NCBI GenBank assembly: GCA_016710985.1
Contig: JADJTX010000024.1
Coordinates: 1 to 64,000 of the forward strand
Length of the DNA stretch: 64,000 nucleotides
Direction of reading: 5' to 3'
Source of the DNA: Ignavibacteria bacterium
GTDB taxonomy: Bacteria > Bacteroidota > Ignavibacteria > Tepidaquicellales > Tepidaquicellaceae
Position 1 is the first letter of the stretch. Every line of letters begins with the position of its first letter. Made by a program: the position numbers and the translations under genes. Under the pieces are notes generated by a model. It had not been told where the DNA came from and made no database searches. It worked only from the letters and a program-made list of their open reading frames with translations. Shown here piece by piece: positions 47,667 to 56,649 of the stretch.

Positions 47667-48272
47667 GGTTTCTGCAATTAGATGATAATTCTTTAAGAAA
47701 GAGTTTCTAACTCAAACAAAACTGTTCAGTTGAAATATACCCTTTATGATTGAGATGTCTCTTATTTATTACCACTAAGTAACCAAGGCACAAAGTAATA
47801 CATTTTAAAATAAGTTTTTCTTTGTGCCTTTGATCCTAGTGGTAAAAAGGATTTTCAAAATAAAACGTTTTTGACGGATGTATGTTTAATTGACACTGAT
47901 GTCCAAAATGTTTTTTAAGAGCTGAATATTATTAAAATTCAATCTGGTTTGACAATATTTTTGAAACAATATCGAGCTTTTTAAACCACCTCTAAGATTT
48001 CTCTTAAAGCTATAATTATGCTGTCTAAATAATTTTATTTTAATTCTTTTTAAAAGTATTGATAATGTTATTAAATTCGTGATCATTAGTGAAATTCGTG
48101 TCAAGATTTTTCTTTATTTTGGACAGATGTGGCTAATAGACGTAAATCATTCTTCTTATAAATTGTAATTTAAGTATTATTAAATTATTTTTGACCCGAA
48201 AGGATATAACAGAAAGTTACTCTTAAGTAAGTAAATTCATAGATTTAAAAGGGTAATATTGAAAAAACAAAT
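47667..48272. other. Spacer upstream of kup, containing hairpin repeat copy B
   Basis: Apart from the repeat at 47741-47890, this holds no ORF with family similarity and no RNA gene. The last 80 bases presumably carry the kup promoter and leader. No c-di-AMP (ydaO/kimA-type) riboswitch was recognised by eye. Confidence 0.4.
47741..47890 (-). repeat. Dispersed hairpin repeat, copy B
   Basis: Inverted arms at 47771-47795 (ACCACTAAGTAACCAAGG...) and 47820-47843 (CTTTGTGCCTTTGATCC...). The outer flanks match copy A at 22150-22305 read in the opposite direction, including AACGTTTTATTTT and CTCAATCATAAAGGG. Confidence 0.75.
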
Positions 48273-50273
48273 TTGAATTCAGAAGATTTACCACGTACAA
48301 GTTCATCAGAAGAGAATCAAAACAACGATTCCTCCGGACAACCAAATCTCAAAGACTCTTATAATGAAAACACTTCCCGCAGTGACGGAGAAAGTCATCA
48401 TAAGAAGCATTTAAATAAAAAAAAATTATTTCTTCTTACTATCAGTGCACTGGGTATAGTTTACGGTGACATTGGAACGAGCCCGTTATATGCTTTGAAG
48501 GAATGTTTTCACGGTCATAACGCAATTTTTCCGACGGATGACAATGTACTTGGAGTTTTATCATTGGTATTCTGGTCGTTGATAATTGTAATTACCACAA
48601 AATATCTGATACTGGTAATGCGGGCTGATAATGATGGTGAAGGAGGAATTCTTGCTTTGATGGCATTGGTTAAACCTGAAAAATCTTCCGGATGGAAATA
48701 CTTAATAATTTTAGCATTAGGACTTTTCGGAGCTGCATTGTTATATGGTGACGGAATAATTACACCAGCTATATCTGTGCTCAGTGCAGTGGAAGGATTG
48801 AAAATCGCTACTCCGTTTTTTGAACCCTACATAATTCCTCTTACAGTATTAATTCTTACTTTTTTATTTGCGGTTCAATATAAGGGGACAGCAAGAGTAG
48901 GTAAAGTTTTCGGACCCGTAACATTCATTTGGTTCATAAGTATTGCATTGCTGGGAATAATTTCGGTTTTTGAAACTCCGGAAGTATTACAATCCATTAA
49001 TCCTTTTTATGCAGTTAATTTTTTTATTGAAAACGGATTTCACGGCTTTGTAATTTTAGGAACGGTATTTCTTGTTGTTACAGGCGGTGAAGCTTTGTAT
49101 GCAGATATGGGACATTTTGGCTGTAAGCCAATTAAAATTGCGTGGTTCACTCTCGTTCTTCCATGCCTGTTATTAAATTATTTCGGTCAGGGAGCATTAC
49201 TTTTAAGAAATGAAGAAGCAGCTATAAATCCTTTCTTCTTACTGGCGCCTCAATGGGCATTATATCCAATGGTAATACTTGCGACATTTGCTACAGTTAT
49301 CGCTTCGCAGGCAGTTATATCCGGAGCCTTTTCTTTAACTTTTCAGGCACTTCAACTTGGTTATTTGCCTCGTATGAGAATACTTCACACTTCCGAAGAA
49401 GAAAGGGGACAAATTTATATACCACAGCTAAACTGGATTTTATTTGTTGCAACAATTGCATTGGTACTTAGCTTTAAATCAGCAAGTAACCTTGCTGCAG
49501 CTTATGGCATTGCAGTTACTACTACAATGGTAATTACAACAATACTTTTATTTGTTGCGATGAGAAGACTTTGGAAATGGAGTTTACCTCTTGCTGTGAT
49601 TGTGACATCTTTCTTTTTAATTATTGATCTGTCATTCTGGGGAGCAAACCTTCTTAAAATATTCCAGGGCGGATGGGTACCTCTGGCAATGGGAGGTTTG
49701 ATTTATTTTTTAATGACTACATGGAATAACGGAAGAAGAAATCTTCTCGAAAAAATCCGGCAGCAGACTATGTCACTTGAAAATTTTATTACGGAAATCC
49801 TTAGTATAAGAATGATAGCAATTCCGGGAACTGCCGTTTACATGTCAAGTAATTCTAAAGGAACACCTCCTCCGCTTATATTAAATATTAAACATAACCG
49901 GCTGCTTCATAAACAGATTGTGATTCTCACAGTAAAATTTCTCAAAGTCCCGCATACAAAACCTGAAGAAAGAATACTCATCGAACAGCCGACAGAGGGC
50001 TTTTATAGAGTCATTGCAAATTTTGGATTCATGGATGTTACAAATATACAGCAGATAATAGAACTGATGAATAAACAGGGAATAAAATTGAATTTGGAAA
50101 AAACTACATTCTTTCTTGGAAGAGAGACACTCATCCCCAACAGAAAAAAAGGTCTTGGTATGTTTGTAGATAAATTATTTATACTTATGTCCAACAATGC
50201 ACAGCGTGCTACAGAATTTTTCAATATCCCGCCTAACCGTGTTTTTGAAGTTGGTACGCAGGTGGAATTATAA
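48273..50273 (+). CDS. kup: Kup-type potassium uptake protein
   Basis: 666 aa. A soluble, hydrophilic N-terminus (about 45 residues), then 12 TM helices with the KUP signature 'GIVYGDIGTSPLYALKECF', 'DNDGEGGILALMALV', 'LYGDGIITPAISVLSAVEGL' and 'GGEALYADMGHFG'. It ends in a cytoplasmic C-terminal domain (about 480-666). Proton-coupled K+ uptake across the inner membrane. TTG start at 48273 because no ATG fits. Frame intact. Confidence 0.93.
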   Translation: MNSEDLPRTSSSEENQNNDSSGQPNLKDSYNENTSRSDGESHHKKHLNKKKLFLLTISALGIVYGDIGTSPLYALKECFHGHNAIFPTDDNVLGVLSLVFWSLIIVITTKYLILVMRADNDGEGGILALMALVKPEKSSGWKYLIILALGLFGAALLYGDGIITPAISVLSAVEGLKIATPFFEPYIIPLTVLILTFLFAVQYKGTARVGKVFGPVTFIWFISIALLGIISVFETPEVLQSINPFYAVNFFIENGFHGFVILGTVFLVVTGGEALYADMGHFGCKPIKIAWFTLVLPCLLLNYFGQGALLLRNEEAAINPFFLLAPQWALYPMVILATFATVIASQAVISGAFSLTFQALQLGYLPRMRILHTSEEERGQIYIPQLNWILFVATIALVLSFKSASNLAAAYGIAVTTTMVITTILLFVAMRRLWKWSLPLAVIVTSFFLIIDLSFWGANLLKIFQGGWVPLAMGGLIYFLMTTWNNGRRNLLEKIRQQTMSLENFITEILSIRMIAIPGTAVYMSSNSKGTPPPLILNIKHNRLLHKQIVILTVKFLKVPHTKPEERILIEQPTEGFYRVIANFGFMDVTNIQQIIELMNKQGIKLNLEKTTFFLGRETLIPNRKKGLGMFVDKLFILMSNNAQRATEFFNIPPNRVFEVGTQVEL

Positions 50274-50295
50274 ACGATTCTTAAATTAATTTTTA

Positions 50296-51171
50296 ATGTC
50301 TCTTTCATCCGAATTTAAACAATCTTTAAAGACAGTCGACTCAGAAGAAATTATCGATCTTATAATATTCAGGCCAATTTCTTTTGTATTGGTTAAATTA
50401 ATATATAGTACAAACATAACTCCGAATCAGATATCTATTGTTGCTTTAATGTTCGGAGTTCTCACGGGAATTCTCTACGGGTACGGTACACATTTAGCTT
50501 TTATACTGGCTTCGGCAAGTTTTTTTATCTGTAATACACTTGACTGTATGGACGGTCAGCTTGCAAGACTGAAAAAGAACGGCACAAAGATCGGAAGAGT
50601 CATTGACGGGTTCATAGATTACATTACTTCTATTTCTGTATTTATCGGGATCGGGATCGCTTTGACATCAATAACAGGAGATGCTCTTTACAGCTGGCTT
50701 CTTACTGTCACTGCAGGAATTTCCAAAGCTTTACAGAATATGTTTTTTGATCATTACAGGAACATGTATCTTGAGTATGTTTACCACAAAACATCAAGCC
50801 TTGGCGAAGAGATAGAAGAATATTCCGAAGAAATGGAAAGACTGAAAAATGTAAAGGGGCATCACATAGAAAAATTACTCATATCCCTTTATCTTGCTTA
50901 TTCTAATTTTCAAAAGAATTCTACTAACCATGTACAGCTGGATATAACTCCCGAACAATATAAATCTGACAATAAACTGCTTCTCAGATTATGGAGCTGG
51001 ATCGGATCTACAACACATATGGTTGTGCTTATCATTTTTTCAGTAATGAATCACATAGATTATTATTTAATTGTAACAGTTACTCTTGGCAATTTCATTT
51101 TCATTGTTCTTTTGATATGGCAGAAAGCGGTGCTGAAACGCGAGACATCAAACGTGAAACGTGAAACGTGA
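50296..51171 (+). CDS. CDP-alcohol phosphatidyltransferase-type transferase
   Basis: 291 aa, about six TM helices. Complete CDP-alcohol motif D83-x2-DG-x2-AR-x8-G-x3-D-x3-D (DCMDGQLARLKKNGTKIG, with D104 and D108). A soluble insertion of about 70 residues (EYVYHKTSSLGEEIEEYSEEM ...) splits the helix set. It moves the phospho-headgroup of a CDP-alcohol onto an acceptor alcohol at the membrane. The sugar-nucleotide-like cytidylyltransferase just downstream suggests the two act in one path, as in inositol-phosphate or related polar-lipid synthesis. The last residues (KRETSNVKRET) are encoded by a heptamer array. Confidence 0.85.
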   Translation: MSLSSEFKQSLKTVDSEEIIDLIIFRPISFVLVKLIYSTNITPNQISIVALMFGVLTGILYGYGTHLAFILASASFFICNTLDCMDGQLARLKKNGTKIGRVIDGFIDYITSISVFIGIGIALTSITGDALYSWLLTVTAGISKALQNMFFDHYRNMYLEYVYHKTSSLGEEIEEYSEEMERLKNVKGHHIEKLLISLYLAYSNFQKNSTNHVQLDITPEQYKSDNKLLLRLWSWIGSTTHMVVLIIFSVMNHIDYYLIVTVTLGNFIFIVLLIWQKAVLKRETSNVKRET

Positions 51172-51190
51172 GACGTGAAACGTCAAACGA
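51146..51190 (+). repeat. 7-bp tandem array (GTGAAAC) overlapping the 3' end of a CDP-alcohol transferase gene
   Basis: Units acgtgaa/acgtgag/acgtcaa with period 7. The stop TGA (51169-51171) lies in the array. Confidence 0.8.
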
Positions 51191-51200
51191 TTCAGAACCA

Positions 51201-51257
51201 ACTATTAACTATTTACTTTCAACTTTTTACTTTTAACTTTTAACTTTTAACTAATAG
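51201..51257. repeat. 7-bp tandem array (AACTTTT and variants, 8 units)
   Basis: aactatt x2, tactttc, aactttt, tactttt, aactttt x2, aactaat: eight units in perfect phase. They end three bases before the ATG of the next gene, which therefore lacks a normal Shine-Dalgarno. Confidence 0.9.
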
Positions 51258-51259
51258 AA

Positions 51260-51997
51260 ATGCAGGCGATCATATTGGCAGCGGGTGTGGCAAGAAGGTT
51301 AAGACCTCTTACTGATTCAACTCCAAAATGTCTTTTAAACATCCGCAGTAAAAATCTTTTGCAAAGAACAATTGAGAACGTGACTGCAAACGGAATAAAT
51401 GATTTCATTTTTGTTACCGGCTACAGGGAGAATATGATCAAAGATTTCCTTAATGAAAAATTTCCCGAATTAAATAAGACATTCATTACAAATGCTGATT
51501 ATGAAAACAATAACAACTCATATTCTCTATGGATGACAAAGAATTTTATAAAAGATGATATCCTTTTATTGGACAGTGATATCCTTTTCGACGAAAAAAT
51601 AATTACAAAATTGCTGAATTCAGGATTCGATAACTGCCTTGCGGTAAATTTTACAGACAATCTTGATGAAGAACAGATCAAAGTCATACTGGATAAAGAA
51701 AATAAAATATCAGATATAGGGAAAGCAATTTCTATAGAGCGATCGGCAGGCGAATCCATTGGAATTGAGAAGTTTTCAGCATATTTTCTGAAAGAGCTAT
51801 TTGCTATATTAGACAGGAAAATATCAAAAGAAAATAACGTCAACGAATTTTACGAGGCATCTTTTCAGGAAGTGATTGACAAAGGTGAGCCGAGGAACAC
51901 TATTTATGCAGTGGATGTTTCAGAATTCACGTGCATGGAAATCGATACGGTTCAGGATTACGAAAACGCTCAAATAATTTTAACAAACAATGAATAG
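51260..51997 (+). CDS. Cytidylyl/nucleotidyltransferase (LicC / inositol-phosphate type)
   Basis: 245 aa, cytoplasmic. N-terminal 'QAIILAAGVARRLRPLTDS' with PKCL is the nucleotide-binding loop of NTP transferases. 'DDILLLDSDILFD' holds the metal-binding Asp. Length and order fit phosphocholine or inositol-1-phosphate cytidylyltransferases rather than glucose-1-phosphate ones. It would make the CDP-alcohol used by the transferase gene upstream. It overlaps the rhomboid gene by eight bases. Confidence 0.82.
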   Translation: MQAIILAAGVARRLRPLTDSTPKCLLNIRSKNLLQRTIENVTANGINDFIFVTGYRENMIKDFLNEKFPELNKTFITNADYENNNNSYSLWMTKNFIKDDILLLDSDILFDEKIITKLLNSGFDNCLAVNFTDNLDEEQIKVILDKENKISDIGKAISIERSAGESIGIEKFSAYFLKELFAILDRKISKENNVNEFYEASFQEVIDKGEPRNTIYAVDVSEFTCMEIDTVQDYENAQIILTNNE

Positions 51998-52965
51998 TTA
52001 CAGAAGACCCGGATTTTTCGGAGGTTTTTCTTTATTTCCTCCGGTGATTAAATTACTGCTGTTATCAAATGTAACCATCTACATTATTTTCAATCTTTTG
52101 CTTTCGGGATTTTCAGTCGGAAGCACATCCTTTGACTTAATAATTACTAAATATTTTGCTCTCAATCCTCTGAAACCTGTTCTCTTCAATGAAAACGGAC
52201 AGATACTCCAGCTGAGTTTTTACCCGTGGCAGTTAATTACATATATGTTTTTGCACGGAGATTTCTTTCATCTTTTTTTTAATATGCTCATGCTATGGAT
52301 GTTTGGCGCTGAGCTTGAAAATACCTGGGGACAGAAAAGATTTTTAACATACTATTTTGTATGCGGAATTGGTGCAGGACTTTGCAACCTGCTGATCGCG
52401 CCGATGTTCGGACCTGTAGGTCCTACAGTAGGAGCTTCCGGATCAATATACGGAATACTTGTGGCATTCGGGTATCTCTTTCCGAACAGAGAAATTTATG
52501 TATATTTCTTAATTCCCGTCAAAGCAAAGTACTTAGTAATAATTTTCATGATAATAGAATTGTTCTCGGCAGGCGGCGGCAGAAATGACGGTATCGCACA
52601 CTTCGCTCACCTTGGAGGTGGTATAATCGGTTTTATATATCTGCTGATAATGTATAAAGGATCACCAACGAAATTTTTCGGAAACACGAGTTTTAAGGAT
52701 AAATTCTCCTCGTACACTTCTTCAGGAAAAAGAAGTTACTCGCCTCCCGTTTACAGCAACGGGACAAATGCAAAGAAAGAAGAAGCCTCGGATGCCAAAT
52801 ATCAGGATCTGAACGTTACCGATTATAAAAAGAAATTGAAACTCAGGAAAAACTTGCGCAGGAGAAAATAGACGCCATTCTGGATAAACTCAGTGAAGGC
52901 GGTTATCAGAGCCTTTCTGAAGAAGAGAAAAAGATTTTGTTTCAGGAAAGTAAGAAGCTGAGGTA
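51990..52965 (+). CDS. Rhomboid-family intramembrane serine protease (frameshift near the end)
   Basis: Six or more TM helices. The catalytic Ser lies in 'VGASGSIYGI' (about residue 152) and the catalytic His in 'IAHFAHLGGG' (about residue 205). 'MFLHGDFFHLFFNM' is the conserved N-terminal rhomboid motif. The frame ends early at 52871 (LRKNLRRRK). One extra A in the A5 run near 52828 would read on as 'IETQEKLAQEKIDAILDKLS' and finish at 52965 (QESKKLR), the usual C-terminal domain of Bacteroidota rhomboids. Cleaves membrane-anchored substrates in the inner membrane. Confidence 0.87.
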
Positions 52966-52980
52966 AACGGACAAAATTCT

Positions 52981-54927
52981 ATGCAATCAGAAACCCTTTC
53001 GAAAAAATACTGTAACGACTTAACCTCTTATTCGCGGTACATCACACGGGAAGTAAAAATAGGAAATGTCCCTCTTGGCGGAAATAATCCTATTCGCGTC
53101 CAGTCAATGACCACTACCGATAGTATGGATACATTAGCGACAGTTGAACAGTCGATAAGAATCATTGAAGCCGGCGGAGAGTATGTCCGGATAACTGCTC
53201 CCAGCATTAACGAAGCGAAGAATCTCGAAAACATAAAAAAAGAATTACGAAAAAGAGGATATGATACTCCGTTAATAGCCGACATTCATTTTACTCCAAA
53301 TGCTGCTGAAGTAGCCGCAAGGATTGTTGAAAAGGTCAGAGTCAATCCGGGTAATTATGCTGATAAAAAAAAATTCAGCATAATTGAATATACTGAAGAT
53401 ACTTATAACTCAGAGCTTGAACGAATCCGTCAGAAGTTTTCCCCGCTTGTAAAGATATGCAAAGAATACGGAACTGCAATGCGCATAGGAACCAATCACG
53501 GTTCCCTTTCAGACCGTATCATGAGCCGTTTTGGTGATACACCGCTTGGAATGGTTGAGTCTGCACTTGAGTTCGTAAGGATCTGTGAAGACCTGAATTA
53601 TCATGAGATCGTATTATCAATGAAAGCAAGCAATCCGAAAGTAATGGTGGAAGCTTACAGGCTGCTTATCAATAAGATGGAAGAAGAGGGAATGAATTAT
53701 CCGATTCATCTTGGTGTGACAGAAGCAGGTGACGGAGAAGACGGTAGGATAAAGTCTGCAGCCGGTATAGGGACCTTGCTGGAAGACGGGATAGGGGATA
53801 CTGTGAGAGTGTCTTTGACTGAGGAGCCGGAATTGGAAATTCCGGTATGTGTAAATCTGGTCAGCCGGTACTCGAAGAGAGCAGGTCACAGGGATATAGC
53901 CCCGGTCATTGAAAATCCGCTGGATCCGTTTGATTTTAAAAGGAGAGAGACAATTGAAGTTGATAAGACCGGTGGTCATAATGTGCCTGTTGTGATTGTT
54001 AACCCCGGTGAGAATATTTTGAATGATTCTTCTGCTTTGAAAGATGCCGGTTATCATTACAGTGAATCTTTGGATAAATGGATCATTGGTGACATGGCAG
54101 CGGACTTTTTGTATTTGAAGAATAAAGATCTCTCCTACAATCTTCCTGGTACTTTAAAGAAAATTTTTGATTATGACTTCTGGATTAATTTATTATTGGA
54201 AGAAAGGAACATATCGTTTCCTTTGTTTAATGCCGAACAATATCTTTCTTCAGATATAAAAAGTGACAGGATAAATTTTTTATCAGTTTCATTCGAAGAT
54301 CTGACCGGAGAATTGATAAGTGAAATAACCGGTGACACTAAATGTGTTATTGTTTTAAATACTGAAAATGAACATGCTATGGCTGAGCTCCGCAGATCGT
54401 TCATAGAATTGATCAATCTGGATATAAAAGCTCCTGTAATTATTAAAAGAAGATATGAAAATTCAGATGAAGAAAAGCTTATGCTATACAGTGCTACGGA
54501 TATTGGCGGATTACTTCTGGACGGACTCGGAGACGGTATATGGATTGATTCAGATAGTGTAAATTTAAAACTAATTAACAGTGTAAGTTTCGGAATACTT
54601 CAGGCAACAAGGACAAGAATTTCAAAAACAGAATATATATCCTGTCCATCATGCGGCAGAACTTTATTTGATCTTCAGGAAACAACTTCTATGATCCGGA
54701 AAAGAACTGATCATTTAAAAGGAGTAAAGATAGCTATAATGGGCTGTATTGTAAACGGACCGGGAGAAATGGCGGATGCTGATTACGGATACGTCGGAAG
54801 CGGTCCGGGAAAGATCACATTATATAAAGGCAGGGATGTAGTTAAGAAAAGTATCAATGCTGAAACAGCTGTAGATGAACTTATAAATCTCATTAAGGAA
54901 AACGGGGATTGGGTGAACAACGAGTAA
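52981..54927 (+). CDS. ispG: 4-hydroxy-3-methylbut-2-enyl diphosphate synthase IspG, long form
   Basis: 648 aa. TIM-barrel half (RVQSMTTTDSMDTLATVEQS, PLIADIHFTPNAAE, VRVNPGNYAD, LHLGVTEAGDGED), a large central insertion (about 330-560) characteristic of the Bacteroidota/Chlorobi and plant form, then the 4Fe-4S domain with ligands C-x2-C (ISCPSCGRTLFDLQE) and C...E (MGCIVNGPGEMADADYGYVG). Reduces MEcPP to HMBPP in the MEP isoprenoid pathway; IspH, the next enzyme, is encoded at the window's right end. A heptamer array starts at its TAA stop. Confidence 0.94.
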   Translation: MQSETLSKKYCNDLTSYSRYITREVKIGNVPLGGNNPIRVQSMTTTDSMDTLATVEQSIRIIEAGGEYVRITAPSINEAKNLENIKKELRKRGYDTPLIADIHFTPNAAEVAARIVEKVRVNPGNYADKKKFSIIEYTEDTYNSELERIRQKFSPLVKICKEYGTAMRIGTNHGSLSDRIMSRFGDTPLGMVESALEFVRICEDLNYHEIVLSMKASNPKVMVEAYRLLINKMEEEGMNYPIHLGVTEAGDGEDGRIKSAAGIGTLLEDGIGDTVRVSLTEEPELEIPVCVNLVSRYSKRAGHRDIAPVIENPLDPFDFKRRETIEVDKTGGHNVPVVIVNPGENILNDSSALKDAGYHYSESLDKWIIGDMAADFLYLKNKDLSYNLPGTLKKIFDYDFWINLLLEERNISFPLFNAEQYLSSDIKSDRINFLSVSFEDLTGELISEITGDTKCVIVLNTENEHAMAELRRSFIELINLDIKAPVIIKRRYENSDEEKLMLYSATDIGGLLLDGLGDGIWIDSDSVNLKLINSVSFGILQATRTRISKTEYISCPSCGRTLFDLQETTSMIRKRTDHLKGVKIAIMGCIVNGPGEMADADYGYVGSGPGKITLYKGRDVVKKSINAETAVDELINLIKENGDWVNNE

Positions 54928-54963
54928 TGAACAATGAACAATGAACAATGAACAATGAACAAT
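54924..54963 (+). repeat. 7-bp tandem array (CAATGAA, 5 units) starting on the stop codon of ispG
   Basis: The stop TAA (54925-54927) is part of the first unit, taatgaa, followed by four caatgaa units. Confidence 0.9.
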
Positions 54964-55009
54964 TATTTTTCAGAGCATATTTAATCTTTTAATTACCAAG
55001 GATAAATTA

Positions 55010-56599
55010 ATGATGAAAACCCCAACTATTTTACTTCGTTTTTTATTCACATTCGCATTAAAATCTTATTCCATAAATGATCCATATTCAATTGAACTGG
55101 AAAGAATATATATACCGGGTGCTCCTTCCATTCATTCTTTTTCGTTTGCAGAATCAAATGGTAAGTGGCTCTTTGTAGGAGGCAGAACCAACGGACTGCA
55201 CGGATTTAATCCCGGCGATGCTTTCCCGAAACAATATTCAAATAAAAATATTTTTGTTGTAGATCCTAATACAAATCAGACTTTCTCTAAGAATATTTTT
55301 GTCGACTGTTCTTATCCTCTGGTCGATCCTCTGCGTTCTACAAATATGCAGTATGTTCAGGATGGAAATAAACTGTATATCACCGGAGGTTATGGTTATG
55401 ACAGCGCTTCAAACGGGCTGATTACTTTTCCGACACTCACAGTCATTGATGTGAGTGAAATTATTCAGGCAATAATGACAGGATCTTCAATAGCACCTTA
55501 CATCAGACAACTTACTGACAGCAGGATGCAGGTATGCGGCGGTGAAATGATGAAGCTCGGGGATTATTTTTATTTGGTTGGAGGTCATAAGTTTATGGGT
55601 ACCTATTCACAAACTACCAATGATCAGGTTTATACAAATAAAATTCAGAAGTTTAAAATTACTGATAACGGTGTAAGCATAAGTATTACTGATTACAGTT
55701 CGTCGACTGACACAGTTCAATATCACAGAAGAGATATGAATTTAGTGCCTGCAATAAGACCTGACGGAGTTAACCCGTATTTAACTCTCTATGGCGGTGT
55801 GTTTATACACGGAACTAATCTGCCTTTTCTGAATCCAATTTATATTGACGGAAACAGTGTTGTCGTTGATAATTCTTTCGATCAAAAGATGAGTCAGTAC
55901 ACCTGCTCTTACCTGAGTGCTTTTGACAATGGTAACGGAAGTATGCACACCACTTTCTTCGGCGGGATGAGTTTATACTATTATAACGAGATCACACAAA
56001 TGCAGGAATATGATTCACTTGTTCCTTTCATAAATGATATCACTACACTTACAAAATATTCAGGCGGAAATTCTGATGAAAAAATTTCACAGACAAAAAT
56101 GCCGACTCTGCTCGGAACGAATGCAAAGTTTATTTTAAACGGATCCGTTCCGCAGTTTAACAATAAAGTAATTAAGCTTAATGAGCTGACTGCCAGAACT
56201 TATGCCGGAATTATCTATGGCGGGATCAGGGCTGTACTACCGAATAACACACCTTCATTTCCTAGCGATTACATATTGAAAGTTTATATCACACCGAAAT
56301 CCGTTAACATAAATAACATAAGCAGTAATGTCCCGGACAAGTTTGAGCTAAATCAGAATTACCCTAATCCGTTTAATCCGAGTACTAAAATAAGATTCAG
56401 TATCCCGGAGAATTCACAGACTAAGGTTCTGGTTTATGATGAGCTCGGCAGGGAAGTAACAAGGTTAGCAGATAATGAGTTGAATGCCGGTGTGTATGAA
56501 GTAGACTGGGACGGCAGCGGTTTCTCAAGCGGAGTCTATTATTACAGGCTTCAGACGAATTCATTTACTGAAACCAAGAAGATGTTCTTAGTGAAATAA
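55010..56599 (+). CDS. Kelch-like beta-propeller T9SS surface protein, copy 1
   Basis: 529 aa. Hydrophobic leader, then kelch/galactose-oxidase-like blades: 'WLFVGGRTNGLHGFNPG', 'KLYITGGYGYDSASNG', 'DYFYLVGGHKFMGTY', 'YLTLYGGVFIHGTNLP', 'TTFFGGMSLYYYNEIT'. Each blade carries the hydrophobic-GG hallmark. A type A sorting domain completes it (NYPNPFNPST ... KKMFLVK). Intact. A paralogue follows 50 bases downstream. Exported by T9SS; ligand unknown. Confidence 0.85.
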   Translation: MMKTPTILLRFLFTFALKSYSINDPYSIELERIYIPGAPSIHSFSFAESNGKWLFVGGRTNGLHGFNPGDAFPKQYSNKNIFVVDPNTNQTFSKNIFVDCSYPLVDPLRSTNMQYVQDGNKLYITGGYGYDSASNGLITFPTLTVIDVSEIIQAIMTGSSIAPYIRQLTDSRMQVCGGEMMKLGDYFYLVGGHKFMGTYSQTTNDQVYTNKIQKFKITDNGVSISITDYSSSTDTVQYHRRDMNLVPAIRPDGVNPYLTLYGGVFIHGTNLPFLNPIYIDGNSVVVDNSFDQKMSQYTCSYLSAFDNGNGSMHTTFFGGMSLYYYNEITQMQEYDSLVPFINDITTLTKYSGGNSDEKISQTKMPTLLGTNAKFILNGSVPQFNNKVIKLNELTARTYAGIIYGGIRAVLPNNTPSFPSDYILKVYITPKSVNINNISSNVPDKFELNQNYPNPFNPSTKIRFSIPENSQTKVLVYDELGREVTRLADNELNAGVYEVDWDGSGFSSGVYYYRLQTNSFTETKKMFLVK

Positions 56600-56649
56600 G
56601 GACATTTACATTTAATACAACAGTCAAATTAAAAAAAAATATACTCAAC

